Origin: Halorubrum trapanicum
Lineage (GTDB): Archaea; Halobacteriota; Halobacteria; Halobacteriales; Haloferacaceae
DNA: 64,000 nucleotides
Direction: 5' to 3'
NCBI RefSeq assembly: GCF_002355655.1
Contig: NZ_AP017569.1
Coordinates: forward strand, 1,798,001 to 1,862,000
The notes beneath the pieces were generated by a model. That model had not been told where the DNA came from, searched no databases, and was given only the letters and a program-made list of their open reading frames with translations. This document shows, piece after piece, positions 9,048 through 17,574 of this stretch. A program made the position numbers and the translations under genes. Within the stretch, counting starts at the first letter, position 1, and each line of letters opens with the position of its first letter.

Positions 9048-9425
9048 CTACCCGTGGAACCGGAACAGCGACGTGACGTACGGGAGCCGGTTGAGCATCC
9101 AGATCGCGATCGGTAGCCCCACGACCGTGATCGCGAGCGCAGACGCCACGTTCGCCCACAGCAGGCTCAGCCACCACCCGACGAGGACGAAGTAGACCGC
9201 TCGAACGACGAGCGACCGCTGCCCCCGGGCCGAGTCGGGGTCCGACAGCGACCGCGGCTCCGCGAGCGTGAGCACCGTCGGCACGAGGTTGATCAGCTTG
9301 ATCCCGACGGGGAGCAGAACGACGGTGACGTTGAGCAGCCACGCGACGTTGACGACGATCGGCGTCGCCCACCAGCCGACGAACAGGAACCACAGCGCCC
9401 GAACGAGCAGGGACCGTTGTGCCAT
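9048..9425 (-). CDS. YccF-domain membrane protein
   Basis: From the ATG at 9425 (MAQRSLLVRALWFLFVGWW) this is a 125-residue protein with two YccF repeats. Each has the LVRALWFLFVGWW / VVRAVYFVLVGWWLS signature followed by a hydrophobic hairpin. An ATG nine codons upstream (9452) is less likely. YccF proteins are small inner-membrane proteins of unknown role. It is convergent with the FKBP gene and has no operon partner. Confidence 0.85.
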   Translation of the reverse strand: MAQRSLLVRALWFLFVGWWATPIVVNVAWLLNVTVVLLPVGIKLINLVPTVLTLAEPRSLSDPDSARGQRSLVVRAVYFVLVGWWLSLLWANVASALAITVVGLPIAIWMLNRLPYVTSLFRFHG

Positions 9426-9621
9426 TACTCGGGGTAGACGCTCAGCGGGCAAACCAGTGTCGCCGGTCGCCGTCGCCGCGAACCGTTCGAACGGGAGCTA
9501 CCGGACGTCGCGGCGACGGGCGCTCCGGGTGGATTTTCTCGGCAACGTGTCCAGGTCGACTACCGCGGGGAACCTCGGCCGACCCCGTCCGTTTCAAGGC
9601 GCTCGCCGGCGTGTCGTTCGT

Positions 9622-10299
9622 ATGGAACTGACGCCGGGCGTACACGGGCTCCCGTTACGGGTATCGATGGACGACCGCGAGGCGACGTTCAACGCGACCG
9701 CCGTCGAGACGCCGCGGGGACTCCTCCTGATCGACGTCGGCCTCCCCGACACCGCGGACGTCCTCGAGGCCGCGCTCGACGACGAGGGACTGGCCCTCGC
9801 CGACACCTGGGGGATCCTCGTCACCCATCAGGATCCGGACCACGCCGGCTGTCTGGCGACCGTCGTCGACCGGACCGACGCCGTCGTCTTCGCCCACGAG
9901 ACGGAGGCGCCGTACCTGGAGGGCGACGAGGAGCTCGTCAAATCCAGCGAAGAGCGACCGCTGTCGATCGACCCGACGACGGTCGACGTCCGCCTGACGG
10001 GGGGCGAGACGTTCGCGACCGCCGCGGGGCCGATGGAGGTGATCGCGACGCCCGGCCACAGTCCGGGGCACGTGTCGGCGCACTTCCCCGACGCGGAGCT
10101 CCTCGTCAGCGCCGACGCGCTCAACGTCGTCGACGGCGCGCTCGTCGGGCCCCGCCCCGAGGTGACGCAGGACCTCGAAACCGCGTGGGAGAGCGTCGAG
10201 ACGCTCGCCGATCTGGCCGTGACGGAGACGTTCTGCTTCCACGGCGGCCACGTCGCCGCGGGGACGGACCGCATCCGGGAGTTGGCCGTCGACCGGTAG
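9622..10299 (+). CDS. Metallo-beta-lactamase-fold hydrolase
   Basis: This 225-residue protein starts MELTPGVHGLPLRV at 9622; the longer open frame upstream has no family similarity. The metal site is recognisable: VTHQDPDHAG (His69, Asp71, Asp73, His74, with the second His of HxHxDH replaced by Asp), ATPGHSPGHVS, the bridging Asp in VSADALN and a final His in CFHGGHVA. This is the glyoxalase-II-like cytoplasmic type, hydrolysing an unknown thioester or ester. It is followed after 74 bp by the Gfo/Idh dehydrogenase in the same direction, so the two could be co-transcribed, though no functional link is evident. Confidence 0.88.
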   Translation: MELTPGVHGLPLRVSMDDREATFNATAVETPRGLLLIDVGLPDTADVLEAALDDEGLALADTWGILVTHQDPDHAGCLATVVDRTDAVVFAHETEAPYLEGDEELVKSSEERPLSIDPTTVDVRLTGGETFATAAGPMEVIATPGHSPGHVSAHFPDAELLVSADALNVVDGALVGPRPEVTQDLETAWESVETLADLAVTETFCFHGGHVAAGTDRIRELAVDR

Positions 10300-10373
10300 C
10301 GACGAACCGATAGCGGCCGCCGTCGAGCCCGCCGACCCAAACCGACTTGCCCGGCGGGCGCGTCCCCCCGCTC

Positions 10374-11378
10374 ATGCCAGCTTCATCGAACGGCTCGACG
10401 AGCCTCGAATTCGGCGTCCTCGGCACCGCGTCGATCGCCCGGAAAGCGGTGATCCCGGCGATCGCCGCCAGCGACCACGCCGTCGGCGCGGTGGCGTCCC
10501 GCGACGCCGCCCGCGCGGAGCGGTTCGCCGCCGAGAACTCGATCCCCCGCAGCTACGGCTCCTACGAGGCGCTGCTCGACGACGACGCGCTCGACGCGGT
10601 GTACGTCCCGCTCCCGAACGGAAGCCACGCCGAGTGGACGAAACGCGCCGCGGACGCCGGCCTGGACGTCCTCTGCGAGAAGCCGCTGGCCGCCGACGCC
10701 GACGAGGCGCGGGCGGTGGTCGACCACTGCGAGGAACGGGGCGTCACGCTGATGGAGGCGTTCATGTACCGGTACCATCCGCGCACCGAGCGCGCCGTCG
10801 CGCTCGCGGCCGACGAGCTCGACGACGTCCGCACGGTGACGGCCACCTTCCGGTTCCCGCTGTACGACCGCCCGAACGACGTGCGGCTCGACCCCGACCT
10901 CGCGGGCGGGTCGCTGATGGACGTCGGCTGCTACCCCGTCTCGCTCGCTCGGACGATTCTCGGGGAGCCGGACCGCGCGTACGCCCACGCCGGCGACACC
11001 CGGGACGCCGGCGTCGACACGGAGCTCGCGGGCGTGCTCGCGTACGACGACGGCCGCTCGGCGCGGGTCGCGTCCGGTTTCGACACCCAACTGGTCCAGC
11101 GGTACCGCGTCGACGCGCCCGACGGCTGGGTCGAAGTCGAGCGCGCGTTCGACGCCCCGACCGACGAGCCCGTCGAGCTGGAGTACGAGATCGACGGCCG
11201 GCACGGCGTCGAGACGTTCCCCGCGGTCGACCAGTACCGGCTCCAGGTCGACCACTTCGCCGAGCGCGTCGCCGACGGGACCGCCCCCCTGACGGATGGG
11301 GCGGAGGCGATAGCGAACATGGAGGTCATCGACGCGCTCGCCGCGAGCGCCGCCGACGGCGGCCCGGTCGACCTCTGA
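10374..11378 (+). CDS. Gfo/Idh/MocA sugar dehydrogenase
   Basis: This protein has about 334 residues. The ATG at 10374 is preferred over one at 10347, which would add nine unrelated residues. It has an N-terminal Rossmann domain with GVLGTASIARKAVIPAI for NAD(P) binding, the EKP motif in DVLCEKPLAAD with the conserved Lys, MEAFMYRYHP, and a C-terminal alpha/beta domain. This resembles the NADP-dependent D-xylose/D-glucose dehydrogenases of haloarchaea, which oxidise an aldose to its lactone. It neighbours a KDG/KDGal kinase, galactonate dehydratase and KDPG/KDPGal aldolase, so it is a good candidate for the entry step of this sugar route. The substrate (galactose, xylose, glucose or another aldose) is undecided. 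Confidence 0.88.
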   Translation: MPASSNGSTSLEFGVLGTASIARKAVIPAIAASDHAVGAVASRDAARAERFAAENSIPRSYGSYEALLDDDALDAVYVPLPNGSHAEWTKRAADAGLDVLCEKPLAADADEARAVVDHCEERGVTLMEAFMYRYHPRTERAVALAADELDDVRTVTATFRFPLYDRPNDVRLDPDLAGGSLMDVGCYPVSLARTILGEPDRAYAHAGDTRDAGVDTELAGVLAYDDGRSARVASGFDTQLVQRYRVDAPDGWVEVERAFDAPTDEPVELEYEIDGRHGVETFPAVDQYRLQVDHFAERVADGTAPLTDGAEAIANMEVIDALAASAADGGPVDL

Positions 11379-11440
11379 CCGCGGGAACCGGATCGCAGCC
11401 TCCGGATTCCGTTACTACGGTACGCGCGCCGCCGCGCGGC

Positions 11441-12406
11441 TCACCGGTCGATCCCGCCCTCGCCGTCGATGACGTCGCGGACCTCCGCCAGGTTCGTCAC
11501 CGCGAGGTCGCCGTCGGTGGTGCGTTTCAGCGCCGCGGTCGCAGACCCCCACCGGAGCGCCGCGGGGAGGTCCCCGCCGCGCAGCCGCTCCGCGACGTAG
11601 CCGGCGACGAACGCGTCACCGGTGCCGATCGCGTCGAACGTCTCCGCCTCGTACACGTCCTGCTCGTACACCGAGCCGTCGTGGAGCGCGACCGCCCCCT
11701 CCAGCCCGCGGGTGACGACGACCGTGTCGAAGCCGAACTCCGTGGCGAGCCCGTGCGCGATCTCGACGGCGCCGCCCTCGCGGTCGAGCACCTCGCGGGC
11801 GTCCCGCCGCGGGACGAACAGGGTGTCGACGTGCTCGAACAGGTCCTCGTAGGCCGCCCGCGCCGTCTCCGGGTCCCAGAGCTTCGCCCGGTAGTTCAGG
11901 TCGAACGAGCGCGTGGTCCCCGCCTCGCCGGCGGTTCGCAACAGCGCGGTCGTCGTCGCCGCGGTCGCCTCCGAGAGGGCGGGCGTGATCCCCGTCGTGT
12001 GGAACCACTCCGCCTCGGCGACCGCGTCCGTCGGCAGCTCGTCGGGCTCGACGGTCGTGATCGCCGCGTCGGCGCGGTCGTAGATCACGTTCGTCCCGCG
12101 CGGCTCGCCGCCGTGTTCGAGGTAGTAGGTCCCTACCCGACTTTCGTCCGGGTCCGCCCACGCGACGCCCGGCCGGACGCCGTGGCTCCGTAGCTCGGTC
12201 ACGATCCGCCGGCCGAGCGGCGAGTCGGGGAGCTTCGAGAGCCAGCGGGCGTCGGCGCCGAGCCGCGCGGCCCCGACCGCGACGTTGCTCTCCGCGCCGC
12301 CGGCCTGGACGGTCAGGTCGCGCGTCGTCTCCAGCCGCTCGCCGCGCGGCGGCGACAGCCGGAGCATCGTCTCGCCGAACGTGACGAGGTCGGTCACCGG
12401 CGCCAC
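11441..12406 (-). CDS. kdgK: 2-keto-3-deoxy-sugar-acid kinase (KDG/KDGal kinase), PfkB family
   Basis: This 321-residue ribokinase/PfkB-type enzyme has both family signatures: [16 protein letters not shown] near residues 36-51 and [13 protein letters not shown] near the C-terminus, where the Asp of GTGD is the catalytic base. It phosphorylates 2-keto-3-deoxygluconate or -galactonate with ATP. It lies with a DgoD-type dehydratase and a KDPG-type aldolase, which supports this substrate class over ribose or fructose. It is transcribed leftward, convergent with the dehydrogenase. A TATA-like CTTATAAG lies about 50 bp upstream. Confidence 0.88.
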   Translation of the reverse strand: MAPVTDLVTFGETMLRLSPPRGERLETTRDLTVQAGGAESNVAVGAARLGADARWLSKLPDSPLGRRIVTELRSHGVRPGVAWADPDESRVGTYYLEHGGEPRGTNVIYDRADAAITTVEPDELPTDAVAEAEWFHTTGITPALSEATAATTTALLRTAGEAGTTRSFDLNYRAKLWDPETARAAYEDLFEHVDTLFVPRRDAREVLDREGGAVEIAHGLATEFGFDTVVVTRGLEGAVALHDGSVYEQDVYEAETFDAIGTGDAFVAGYVAERLRGGDLPAALRWGSATAALKRTTDGDLAVTNLAEVRDVIDGEGGIDR

Positions 12407-12456
12407 CCCGCGCTGCGGGCCTCGAACGAGTTCATACTCGTTGCTGGCCTCGGTCG

Positions 12457-12464
12457 CTTATAAG
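12457..12464 (-). promoter_or_regulatory. TATA box upstream of the kinase
   Basis: CTTATAAG, a self-complementary TATA element, lies 51 bases before the kdgK start. The kinase therefore probably has its own promoter and is not only read from the SDR-dgoD side. The rest of 12407-12573 is GC-rich sequence with no recognisable feature. Confidence 0.5.
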
Positions 12465-12573
12465 AAACGGTGATCGCCGTCGGCCGGCGAGAACGGGGAC
12501 TCGCGCGTCCCCCGCCTCGCGGGGCCCGCCCGCTCCGCACCGCGCTCGCTCCGCACTGCGCCCGGCCGCCCGG

Positions 12574-13428
12574 CTACTTCGCGTCCTCCCGAGCCCGGTA
12601 GTCCGGGAGCGTGTCGTCCTGCATCACCGCGCCGCGGCCGCCGTCGACGAGCAGCGCGGCGCCCGTGACGAAGGCGGCGTCCTCGCTCGCGAGGAAGGAG
12701 ACGGCGCCGGCGACGTCCGCGGGCGTGCCGATCCGCCCGGTCGGGTGGATCGACTCGACCTCCTCGAACCGCCCCTCCGGCAGCTCCTCGCGCGTCCGCT
12801 CGATCTCCACCCACCCCGGGACGACCGTGTTCACTCGGACGCGGGGACCGAAGTCGACCGCGAGCGACCGCGTCATCCCGTTGATCCCCGCCTTCACGGC
12901 GTTGTACGGGAAGTGCGCCGGCATCGTCGCGTACGCGTGGTTCGAGGAGACGTTCACGATCGCGCCGCGGTCCATGTGTTCGAGGGCCGCCCGCGCGGCG
13001 AGCCAGTACGCCCGGAAGTCCGTCTCGACGACGAACGCCCAGTCGTCGAGCGTCGCCTCGTCGGCGGCCGTCTCCGTCTGGACCCCGGCGTTGTTCACCA
13101 GCACGTCGACCGAGCCGTAGCGCTCGGCGGCCGCCTCCGCGAGCGCGGCAACGTCGTCCGGGTCGCGCATGTCGGCGCGGACGAACGTCGCGTCTCCGGT
13201 CTCCGGGTCGTCGCCCGACTCGCCGCCGTTCCGATCCGCGATCCGCTCGGCGACGGCCTCCCCCGCCTCTTCGGAGCGCCCGCTGACGACGACGTTCGCC
13301 CCCTCGGCGGCCAGTCGCTCCGCGATCCCGGCGCCGATCCCGCGGGTCGATCCCGTGACGATCGCGGTCTCGCCGGCGAACCGTCCGGGGACCGCCCCCT
13401 CGGTCGGCGACTCGGGACGGCGGGTCAT
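12574..13428 (-). CDS. Short-chain dehydrogenase/reductase of the sugar-acid locus
   Basis: This 284-residue SDR has the cofactor motif TGSTRGIGAGIAERLA (TGxxxGIG), VNNAG, and the catalytic Ser in VNVSSNHAY. The Tyr-x-x-x-Lys pair lies in FPYNAVKAG. It ends in the usual TGAALLVDGG. It resembles FabG/glucose-dehydrogenase-type SDRs. It starts 40 bp after the dgoD stop in the same direction, so the two form an operon. A sugar or sugar-acid oxidation step (for example galactose, fucose or gluconate) is likely. It could duplicate or replace the Gfo/Idh enzyme as the first step. Confidence 0.87.
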   Translation of the reverse strand: MTRRPESPTEGAVPGRFAGETAIVTGSTRGIGAGIAERLAAEGANVVVSGRSEEAGEAVAERIADRNGGESGDDPETGDATFVRADMRDPDDVAALAEAAAERYGSVDVLVNNAGVQTETAADEATLDDWAFVVETDFRAYWLAARAALEHMDRGAIVNVSSNHAYATMPAHFPYNAVKAGINGMTRSLAVDFGPRVRVNTVVPGWVEIERTREELPEGRFEEVESIHPTGRIGTPADVAGAVSFLASEDAAFVTGAALLVDGGRGAVMQDDTLPDYRAREDAK

Positions 13429-13468
13429 CGGTTCCTCCGCAGTCGTCGGAATTCGGTCGCCATCGGGA

Positions 13469-14620
13469 TCACCACTCCGCGACGGAGCCGTCGTCGTGGC
13501 GCCAGACGGGGTTGTGCCAGTCGACGTCTTTCTCGGCCTGCTCGCGGACGTGTGCCTCGTCCATCTCGATCCCCAGGCCGTCGCCGTCGGGAACCTCGAC
13601 GAACCCGTCGTGATACTCGAACACCGACGGGTCGGCGAGGTAGTCCAGCACGTCGCTCGTCTCGTTGTAGTGGATGTCGAGGGACTGCTCCTGAATGAGC
13701 GCGTTCGGCGTACAGGCGTCGACCTGGATACAGGAGGCGAGCGCGATCGGCCCGAGCGGACAGTGCGGGGCGACCGACACGTCGTACGCCTCGGCCATCG
13801 ACGCGATCTTCTTCAGCTCGGTGATCCCGCCGGCGTGGGAGACGTCCGGCTGGATCAGGTCCACCGCGTCCGCCTCCAGCACCTCCTTGAAGTCCCACCG
13901 CGAGTACATCCGCTCGCCGGTCGCGATCGGGATCGTCGTCGACGCCCGGATCGCCGAGAGCGCGTCGTTGTTCTCGGGTAACACCGGCTCCTCGATGAAC
14001 ATCGGGTCGTACGGCTCCAGCGCCGCCGCGAGCCGGCGGGCCATCGGCTTCGCCACGCGCCCGTGGAAGTCGACCCCGATGTCGACCTCGTCGCCGACCG
14101 CCTCCCGGACGGCCGCGATCCGGTCGGCCGCGGCGTCCACCGCCGCCGGCGCGTCGATCGACTCCAGCTCCGGGGTCGCGTTCATCTTCAGCGCCGAGAA
14201 GCCCGCATCGACCTTCTCGCGGGCGGCCTCGCCGACGTCCGCCGGGCGGTCCCCGCCGATCCACTGATAGACGCGGACCCGGTCGCGCGCGCGGCCGCCG
14301 AGCAGCTCGTGGACGGGCGCGCCGAGCCGCTTCCCCTTGAGGTCCCACAGCGCCTGGTCGATCCCGGCGATGGCGCTCATCAGGACCGGCCCGCCGCGGT
14401 AGAAGCCGCCGCGGTACATCGTCTGCCAGTGGTCCTCGATCCGCGTCGGGTCCTCGCCGAGCAGGTAGTTGTCGAGCAGCTCCTCCACCGCCGCGGCGAC
14501 CGTCTTGGCGCGGCCCTCCACGACGGGCTCCCCCCAGCCGACCCTCCCGTCGCTCGTCGTGAGCTTCAGGAACAGCCAGCGGGGCGGCACTTCGAACAGC
14601 TCGTAGTCGGTGATGTGCAT
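13469..14620 (-). CDS. dgoD: D-galactonate dehydratase (enolase superfamily)
   Basis: The 383-residue protein begins MHITDYELFEVPPRWLFLKL at the ATG at 14620; the open frame continues upstream without family similarity. It matches bacterial DgoD over its full length, including PVVEGRAKTVAAAV, YRGGFYRGGPVLMSAIAGID, GVDFHGRVAKPMAR, FIEEPVLPEN, GERMYSRWDFK, QPDVSHAGGI, APHCPLGPIALA and a DGSVAEW end. These include the Asp-Glu-Glu metal ligands and the His bases. The enzyme dehydrates D-galactonate to 2-keto-3-deoxygalactonate. Closely related gluconate-acting enzymes exist, so dual specificity is possible. It is the first gene of the leftward dgoD-SDR unit. Confidence 0.92.
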   Translation of the reverse strand: MHITDYELFEVPPRWLFLKLTTSDGRVGWGEPVVEGRAKTVAAAVEELLDNYLLGEDPTRIEDHWQTMYRGGFYRGGPVLMSAIAGIDQALWDLKGKRLGAPVHELLGGRARDRVRVYQWIGGDRPADVGEAAREKVDAGFSALKMNATPELESIDAPAAVDAAADRIAAVREAVGDEVDIGVDFHGRVAKPMARRLAAALEPYDPMFIEEPVLPENNDALSAIRASTTIPIATGERMYSRWDFKEVLEADAVDLIQPDVSHAGGITELKKIASMAEAYDVSVAPHCPLGPIALASCIQVDACTPNALIQEQSLDIHYNETSDVLDYLADPSVFEYHDGFVEVPDGDGLGIEMDEAHVREQAEKDVDWHNPVWRHDDGSVAEW

Positions 14621-14757
14621 GGTGTGTTGGGGTAACTCCGAACCGGTCCGCCGGTCGCGGGACTCGGGCTTCGTCCGTCGCGGCGGGCGTCCGTAGTCGC
14701 CGCCGGCGTCCGACCCGGACCGGTCCGTCGCCACGGTCGTACTTGCCCGTCCGTCCG

Positions 14758-14765
14758 TTAAATAG
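14758..14765 (-). promoter_or_regulatory. TATA box for the dgoD-SDR operon
   Basis: Minus-strand CTATTTAA lies in the divergent spacer about 140 bp before the dgoD start. This implies a longer 5' leader than is usual for haloarchaea. The spacer 14621-14837 separates two divergent genes of one pathway and is a natural site for a shared regulator, but I see no clear inverted-repeat operator. Confidence 0.4.
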
Positions 14766-14805
14766 CGGGCGGGTGCGGTCGTCCGCGCCCGACCCCCACA
14801 CGGCC

Positions 14806-14813
14806 GATTTAAG
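14806..14813 (+). promoter_or_regulatory. TATA box for the aldolase gene
   Basis: GATTTAAG lies 25 bases before the ATG at 14838. This is the standard spacing for a leaderless haloarchaeal transcript. Confidence 0.6.
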
Positions 14814-14837
14814 ACCCCCCGCGGGCAGGTACCACGC

Positions 14838-15476
14838 ATGCGAACCGACCGACTCGACCGGATCACGGAGGGCGGCGTGATCGCGATCCTCCGCGGCGTC
14901 GAATGGGACGACGCCGTGGCGGTCGCGGACGCCGTCGTCGACGCCGGCGTGACGGCGCTGGAGGTGACGGCGGACACGCCGAACGCGATGGCCTCCATCG
15001 AGGCGATAGCCGAGCGCACCGACGACGCCGTAGTCGGCGCCGGCACCGTCCTCGACGCGGAGACCGCGCGCGCGGCGCAGCTCGCCGGCGCGGAGTTCCT
15101 CGTGACGCCGACGGTGAACCCCGACGTGATCCGGACGGCGAACCGCTACGGGACGCCCGTCGTCGTCGGCGCGTACACGCCGACCGAGGCGATCGAGGCC
15201 TACGAGGCCGGCGCCGACGCGGTGAAGGTGTTCCCCGCGAAGACCGGCGGACCGGACCACGTCGCGGCGATCGGCGGCCCGCTCCCGCAGATTCCGCTCG
15301 TGCCGACCGGCGGCGTCGGCGCGGACAACGCGGGCGAGTACGTCCGGGCGGGCGCGGTCGCGGTCGGGGTCGGCAGTTCGATCGTCGACGACGAGGCGGT
15401 CGCCGCCGGCGACTTCGACGCGATCCGGGCGAACGCGCGCGCGGTCGTCGAGGCCGTCTCCGCCGCGCGGGAGTGA
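14838..15476 (+). CDS. kdgA: KDPG/KDPGal aldolase (Eda-type)
   Basis: This 212-residue TIM-barrel aldolase has normal Eda length. It has GGVIAILRG at the phosphate side, the catalytic Glu42 in LEVTADT, GAGTV, the Schiff-base Lys130 in ADAVKVFPAK and PTGGV at the phosphate loop. It cleaves 2-keto-3-deoxy-6-phosphogluconate or -galactonate to pyruvate and glyceraldehyde 3-phosphate. It is divergent from dgoD and completes, with kdgK, the lower part of the pathway. Galactonate dehydratase as neighbour favours the phosphogalactonate form; both are chemically possible. Confidence 0.9.
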   Translation: MRTDRLDRITEGGVIAILRGVEWDDAVAVADAVVDAGVTALEVTADTPNAMASIEAIAERTDDAVVGAGTVLDAETARAAQLAGAEFLVTPTVNPDVIRTANRYGTPVVVGAYTPTEAIEAYEAGADAVKVFPAKTGGPDHVAAIGGPLPQIPLVPTGGVGADNAGEYVRAGAVAVGVGSSIVDDEAVAAGDFDAIRANARAVVEAVSAARE

Positions 15477-15521
15477 CTCGTTCGGCGGTCCGACTCGGTG
15501 CCGCCGCCGTGCGCGACGCCC

Positions 15522-15677
15522 CTACCGCGCTGGCGACCGAGTCTCGTCGGCGGAGTCGGGAGACGGGGACCGAACCGCGTCCCACCCGCTGATACAGGCC
15601 TCACAGAGGTAGTACGCGAACCCGTCGACGTCTCGATGCGTGAGCGAGGCGTCGATACCACACCTCTCGCAGTTCAT
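15522..15677 (-). CDS. Small zinc-finger protein (51 aa, two CxxC)
   Basis: This minus-strand ORF starts ATG at 15677: MNCERCGIDASLTHRDVDGF, then AYYLCEACISGWDA, ending SPDSADETRSPAR with TAG at 15522. Cys3/Cys6 and Cys25/Cys28 form a four-cysteine zinc site typical of the very small CPxCG-related zinc proteins common in haloarchaea, several of which affect growth or motility when deleted. It was found by reading, being shorter than usual gene-calling limits. It is convergent with the aldolase; the function is unknown. Confidence 0.7.
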   Translation of the reverse strand: MNCERCGIDASLTHRDVDGFAYYLCEACISGWDAVRSPSPDSADETRSPAR

Positions 15678-15792
15678 GGCCGGGAACTACGCCAAGACGG
15701 ATATATGTCTTCTGCTCGCGGTCGCATCCGTGATAATTCGGTAGAAAACCGACGGAACGGAGATTCAGCTCGGTTTCTCCGAGCGCGGCCGC

Positions 15793-17574
15793 CTATCGCA
15801 GCGCGTCGAGCTCGAACTCGAAGGCCGCGACCGGCACCTCCAAGTCGTGTTCGACGAGCACCGCGGGGTGGAGCTCGCCGATCACGCCGACGCGCTCGCC
15901 GTCGACCTCGACGGCGGCGGCGCGGCCCTCGATGAATGAGGGGTGTTCGGTCCGCGGGGTCGCCAGCTCGGCGTCGAAGTCGTCACAGAGCGCCTGGAGG
16001 CGCCCCTTCGCGGCCTCGTAAGAGGCGTCGCGACGGGCGACCGCCCCGGCGACGTGGCGGGACTCGGCGACGTTCGCGTCCTCGTCGTCGTCGCGCTCGG
16101 CGACGAAGCCGACCTCGGCGACGTCCTGCGGGTAGGCGTTGTGGGTGTTCCGCTCTAACAGCATCACGAGCGACGGGAGCGCCCAGGTGCGGAGCTGGGT
16201 GTACTCCTCGCTGTACGGCTCCGTGATCTCCACGGGGTCGCCGCCGCCGAAGACGCCGGCGCTCGCGTTCGGTTCGTCCGCCCCGGCGACCGCGGCGCCG
16301 CCAGTGCCCGGCTCGACGTTCATCCGGTCGTAGTTCTCCGTCCCGCTCGTCATGTGGAAGTTCAGGAGGTCCTCGAAGCCGAGGCCGACGAGGCTCGTCC
16401 GGACCGCGTCCTCTAACCGCGAGCGCTCGTGGCGCCCGCCGACGGTGCCCACGTCGGGGTAGCGCGGCTCCAAGTTGTCGAAGCCGTACGCGCGCCCCAC
16501 GTCGTCGACGAGGTCGAGCGGATGGAGTACGTCGACGCGGTACGGCGGAATCTCCACCTCGTAAGACACGTCCTCGTCGAGGGTGTAGGAGGCGTCGAGG
16601 CCGGCGCGCTCGAAGCAGTCGACGACCTCCTCCGGCTCGAACTCGACGCCGAGCAGCGTCTCGATCCGGTCGTGCGAAACCGTCTTCTCGTCGACGTCGA
16701 GGTTCGGGCGGACGAGCTCGCGGCCGTACTCGCTCGGGTGGGTCGCGCCGTCGGCGTAGTTCACCTCGACCTCCTCGATCGTCGCGCCGCGGGCCGACAG
16801 CGCGTAACAGATAATCGTACACATCCGGTCGATCGTCCACTGGTCGGTGCCGGTGAGCTCGACGAACAGCTCGCGGGAGCCGGTCGTCACCTCGGTGCGC
16901 TTCCCGTTGATGACGGGCGGGAACGAGAACAGCCCGAGCTCGTCGTAGATCGCCGGGTAGCGGTCGAGCCCTTCGACGAGGTCGGCGTAGGTCGTCCCCG
17001 TGTCGTGTTCCGCCAAGACCTCGTTCGGGGTCAGCTCGTCGTTCGCGTCGAGCGGAACGAAGGTATCGCCGTCGGGGTCGACGCCGCGGTAGGCGATCGA
17101 CGGCTCCGAGCCCTCCTGGAGGGGCGCGCCCTTCACCATCGCGAGGTCGTGGATGCCGATGGCGCCCTTCGCGCGGCCGCGGCCCATCGTCGCGTGGAGC
17201 TTCTCTTGGAGCTGGATCAGCGAGTCGAGCGCGCCCTCGTCGAGGTCGAGGCCGCGGACCACGGCGCCGGTGACGTACGGCCGCTCGTCGGGCACCGACT
17301 CGTCGACCTCGATCGTCCACTCGGGGTCGTTCGTGTCGGGGACGTAGACGCCGCGGTCGTCGCCGTAGTGGTAGCGGAGCGAGCGCGCGACCCCCTCGAC
17401 GGAGAGCCGGTCGAGCCGGTCGGGCGCGAACTCGAACTGGAGGAGCCCGTCGTCGGTCTCGCCCTCGAACTCCAAGCCGAGCCCGAACAGGTCCTCCTTG
17501 AACTCCTCGTCGCTCGTGTCGGTGCGACCCGTCAATCCGCGCAGCTCGTCGGTGTCGATGTCGACGACGGGCAT
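15793..17574 (-). CDS. pheT: Phenylalanine--tRNA ligase beta subunit
   Basis: The 593-residue protein starts MPVVDIDTDELRGLTG at 17574; the open frame extends far upstream only as a shadow of pheS. It is an archaeal/eukaryotic-type PheT with B1, B3/B4 editing (ATMGRGRAKGAIGIHDL, FPPVINGKRTEVTTGSRELF), B5 and a catalytic-like B6/B7 module. It forms the alpha2-beta2 synthetase that charges tRNA-Phe and clears mis-charged Tyr. Its ATG overlaps the pheS stop (TGATG), so translation of the two subunits is coupled. Confidence 0.96.
   Translation of the reverse strand: MPVVDIDTDELRGLTGRTDTSDEEFKEDLFGLGLEFEGETDDGLLQFEFAPDRLDRLSVEGVARSLRYHYGDDRGVYVPDTNDPEWTIEVDESVPDERPYVTGAVVRGLDLDEGALDSLIQLQEKLHATMGRGRAKGAIGIHDLAMVKGAPLQEGSEPSIAYRGVDPDGDTFVPLDANDELTPNEVLAEHDTGTTYADLVEGLDRYPAIYDELGLFSFPPVINGKRTEVTTGSRELFVELTGTDQWTIDRMCTIICYALSARGATIEEVEVNYADGATHPSEYGRELVRPNLDVDEKTVSHDRIETLLGVEFEPEEVVDCFERAGLDASYTLDEDVSYEVEIPPYRVDVLHPLDLVDDVGRAYGFDNLEPRYPDVGTVGGRHERSRLEDAVRTSLVGLGFEDLLNFHMTSGTENYDRMNVEPGTGGAAVAGADEPNASAGVFGGGDPVEITEPYSEEYTQLRTWALPSLVMLLERNTHNAYPQDVAEVGFVAERDDDEDANVAESRHVAGAVARRDASYEAAKGRLQALCDDFDAELATPRTEHPSFIEGRAAAVEVDGERVGVIGELHPAVLVEHDLEVPVAAFEFELDALR

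Noticed and set aside
9268-9621. N-terminal extension of the MBL-fold protein
   Set aside because: The extension overlaps the antisense YccF gene and has no MBL similarity; the start is 9622.
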